DNA of 64,000 nucleotides, from positions 62,001 to 126,000 of the forward strand of contig NZ_CP091037.1 in NCBI RefSeq assembly GCF_021534965.1, given 5' to 3'. How positions within the stretch are numbered: the stretch's first letter is position 1; each line of letters begins with the position of its first letter. Of the stretch, positions 62,147-64,000 are shown in pieces. Position numbers and translations under genes: made by a program. The notes under the pieces were generated by a model. The model saw only the letters and a program-made list of their open reading frames with translations, was not told where the DNA came from and made no database searches. The DNA comes from Muricauda sp. SCSIO 65647 (lineage in GTDB: Bacteria; Bacteroidota; Bacteroidia; Flavobacteriales; Flavobacteriaceae).

Positions 62147-63337
62147 ATGAAGACCGCATATATCGTAAAAGCATACCGAACCGCTGTGGGCAAGGCCCCA
62201 AGGGGATTGTTCCGTTTCAAAAGGCCAGATGAACTGGCCGCCGAGACCATCGAACATATGATGAAAGAACTGCCCGATCTTGATAAAAAAAGAATCGATG
62301 ATGTTATTGTGGGCAATGCCATGCCCGAAGCGGAGCAAGGGCTCAATATGGGGCGACTGATCTCACTTATGGGCCTGAACATCGAAGACGTGCCCGGGGT
62401 AACGGTAAACCGCTACTGCGCCTCAGGTTTGGAGACCATAGGTATCGCAACGGCCAAGATTCAATCTGGGATGGCCGATTGCATCATTGCCGGTGGGGCC
62501 GAGAGCATGAGTTATATTCCCATGGGAGGGTACAAGCCCGTACCCGATTATTCAGTGGCCAAAGAGGGCAATGAAGACTATTATTGGGGCATGGGCCTAA
62601 CTGCTGAGGCCGTGGCCGAACAGTTCAACATATCGCGCAAAGACCAAGACGAGTTTGCCTATAACTCCCATATGAAAGCGTTGAAGGCCCAAAAAGAGAA
62701 TCGTTTTCAAGACCAGATCGTGCCCATTGAAGTCGAGCACACCTTCGTGAATGCCAATGGTAAAAAAGATACCGACACCTATACGGTCAATAAAGATGAG
62801 GGGCCCAGGGCAGATACTTCGCTTGACGTTTTGGCAAAATTGAGACCGGTGTTCGCGGCCAATGGAAGCGTGACCGCAGGCAACTCTTCGCAGATGAGCG
62901 ATGGGGCCGCCTTTGTGATGGTAATGAGTGAAGAAATGGTCAAAGAACTCAATCTAGAACCCATAGCCCGATTGGTCAATTATGCCGCGGCAGGTGTAGA
63001 GCCCCGTATCATGGGCATTGGTCCGGTGAAAGCCATTCCAAAGGCCCTGAGGCAAGGTGATTTGAAGCAAGATGATATCGAGCTTATTGAATTGAACGAG
63101 GCATTTGCCTCCCAATCGCTGGCGGTCATACGTGAGTTGGGCCTGAACCAAGACATCGTCAATGTGAACGGGGGTGCCATTGCCTTGGGCCATCCACTGG
63201 GTTGTACCGGTGCGAAATTGTCGGTTCAGCTTTTTGATGAGATGCGAAAACGGAATATGAAAGGAAAATACGGTATGGTGACCATGTGTGTCGGTACCGG
63301 CCAGGGTGCCGCGGGTATTTATGAATTTTTAAATTAA
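62147..63337 (+). CDS. Acetyl-CoA acyltransferase (thiolase)
   Basis: 396 residues. Cleaves 3-ketoacyl-CoA with CoA, the last step of beta-oxidation. The nucleophilic Cys is in NRYCASGLETI (C91); the C-terminal catalytic His and Cys are in IALGHPLGC (H349) and TMCVGTGQG (C381). Length is normal. It is 79 bp after the FadN-like gene; that gap contains AT-rich ATGATCTA-like units, reminiscent of a short array. It is followed after 11 bp by an acyl-CoA dehydrogenase. Confidence 0.94.
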   Translation: MKTAYIVKAYRTAVGKAPRGLFRFKRPDELAAETIEHMMKELPDLDKKRIDDVIVGNAMPEAEQGLNMGRLISLMGLNIEDVPGVTVNRYCASGLETIGIATAKIQSGMADCIIAGGAESMSYIPMGGYKPVPDYSVAKEGNEDYYWGMGLTAEAVAEQFNISRKDQDEFAYNSHMKALKAQKENRFQDQIVPIEVEHTFVNANGKKDTDTYTVNKDEGPRADTSLDVLAKLRPVFAANGSVTAGNSSQMSDGAAFVMVMSEEMVKELNLEPIARLVNYAAAGVEPRIMGIGPVKAIPKALRQGDLKQDDIELIELNEAFASQSLAVIRELGLNQDIVNVNGGAIALGHPLGCTGAKLSVQLFDEMRKRNMKGKYGMVTMCVGTGQGAAGIYEFLN

Positions 63338-63348
63338 AAAATATTGTT

Positions 63349-64000
63349 ATGACAGAAGTACAGAACAAAGAAATTCTTCGGGGTGGACAGTTCATTGTCA
63401 AGGAAACCGATTGTGAGGACGTGTTCACACTCGAAGACCTTTCCGAAGAACAAAAAATGATGCGTGAAAGCACCAAAGAGTTTGTCGATAGGGAACTTTG
63501 GGCACATTGGGAACGTTTTGAGCAAAAAGACTATGCATACACCGAAGCGTGCATGCGCAAGGCCGGGGAGCTCGGCCTTTTGAGCATTGCCGTGCCCGAA
63601 GCTTACGGCGGCATGGGCATGGGCTTTGTTTCGACCATGTTGGTCTGTGACTATATCTCAGGGGCCACAGGCTCGTACAGTACCGCTTTTGGGGCACATA
63701 CGGGTATCGGCACCCTGCCCATAACACTCTATGGTACCGAAGAACAGAAAAAGAAATATGTGCCAAAATTGGCCTCGGGTGAGTGGTTTGGCGCTTACTG
63801 TCTGACAGAACCTGGTGCGGGCTCTGATGCCAATTCTGGAAAAACCAAGGCTGTTCTCTCCGATGATGGGAAATATTACAGTATCACCGGACAAAAAATG
63901 TGGATTTCAAATGCAGGATTCTGCAACCTGTTCATCGTGTTCGCACGAATTGAGGACGATAAGAACATTACGGGCTTCATTGTGGAAAATGACCCCAAAA
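63349..64000 (+). CDS. Acyl-CoA dehydrogenase (3' end missing)
   Basis: The first 217 residues are visible and the frame runs past the window end. FAD flavoprotein that oxidises acyl-CoA to trans-enoyl-CoA, the first beta-oxidation step. The N-terminal helical domain and the start of the beta domain are present: CLTEPGAGSDA is the FAD-binding signature and QKMWISNAGF the following strand. It starts at the ATG 11 bp after the thiolase stop. Its N-terminal half suggests a long (~600-residue) Bacteroidota form, which cannot be confirmed here. Confidence 0.93.
   Translation, partial: MTEVQNKEILRGGQFIVKETDCEDVFTLEDLSEEQKMMRESTKEFVDRELWAHWERFEQKDYAYTEACMRKAGELGLLSIAVPEAYGGMGMGFVSTMLVCDYISGATGSYSTAFGAHTGIGTLPITLYGTEEQKKKYVPKLASGEWFGAYCLTEPGAGSDANSGKTKAVLSDDGKYYSITGQKMWISNAGFCNLFIVFARIEDDKNITGFIVENDPK

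Noticed and set aside
1-64000. tRNA, rRNA, tmRNA or other structural RNA genes
   Set aside because: No cloverleaf or conserved rRNA core seen on either strand; a covariance search could still find small RNAs.

Overview
The window is chromosomal DNA from a member of the Flavobacteriaceae (Bacteroidota), most likely a marine genus near Muricauda/Allomuricauda, Maribacter or Robiginitalea; the genus is inference. The signs are a gliding-motility/type IX secretion C-terminal domain protein, DUF4199 and DUF5916 proteins, type B ribosomal protein L31, a CarB of about 950 residues without the usual C-terminal regulatory domain, promoters of the TAnnTTTG type, and almost no Shine-Dalgarno sequences. 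No rRNA, tRNA, transposase gene, prophage or CRISPR array was found.

Layout. 1-2.9 kb: iron/siderophore-type ABC importer (permease cut by the window edge, then ATPase) and rmuC. 2.9-5.8 kb: exported M48 metallopeptidase with a secreted partner. 5.9-9.8 kb: oxidative pentose phosphate genes, pgl and zwf on the minus strand, divergent from gnd. 9.9-13.5 kb: DinB-like protein, small GIY-YIG-like protein, and a divergent pair (HTH-like/membrane sensor and a secreted lectin-fold protein). 13.6-25.4 kb: housekeeping genes (carB, rpmH, lytic transglycosylase, mtaB, a GlmU-like transferase, rpmE2, DUF4199 and GT2). 25.4-31.7 kb: large T9SS-type surface protein, phosphohexomutase and an MsbA-like exporter. 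32-40 kb: serpin lipoprotein, ECF sigma/membrane regulator/Spy-like operon, YHYH lipoprotein operon, a propeller lipoprotein, an RsmB-like methyltransferase. 41-48.7 kb: AraC regulator with SDR, DUF5916 protein, amidohydrolase. 49.2-50.9 kb: an AT-rich two-gene cassette of unknown function. 51.1-52.5 kb: ArsR repressor with two SRPBCC proteins. 52.7-56.4 kb: purL. 56.7-64 kb: GNAT and a fatty-acid degradation cluster (acyl-CoA ligase, MarR regulator, fused hydroxyacyl-CoA dehydrogenase/enoyl-CoA hydratase, thiolase, acyl-CoA dehydrogenase cut by the window edge).

The most unusual content is not coding. At least eight intergenic regions hold degenerate tandem arrays with a strict 7-bp period. 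Neighbouring heptads differ by one or two bases, so the sequence drifts, but the register holds for hundreds of bases, and longer blocks recur at exact multiples of seven (98, 161, 168 and 182 bp). Nested in or next to the arrays are copies of a roughly 78-bp two-hairpin palindromic element with TGTCATT/AATGACA ends. A related hairpin lies, in frame, inside purL and seems to add about 26 residues to the enzyme. This resembles the palindromic elements found inside Rickettsia genes, but I know of no description in Flavobacteria.
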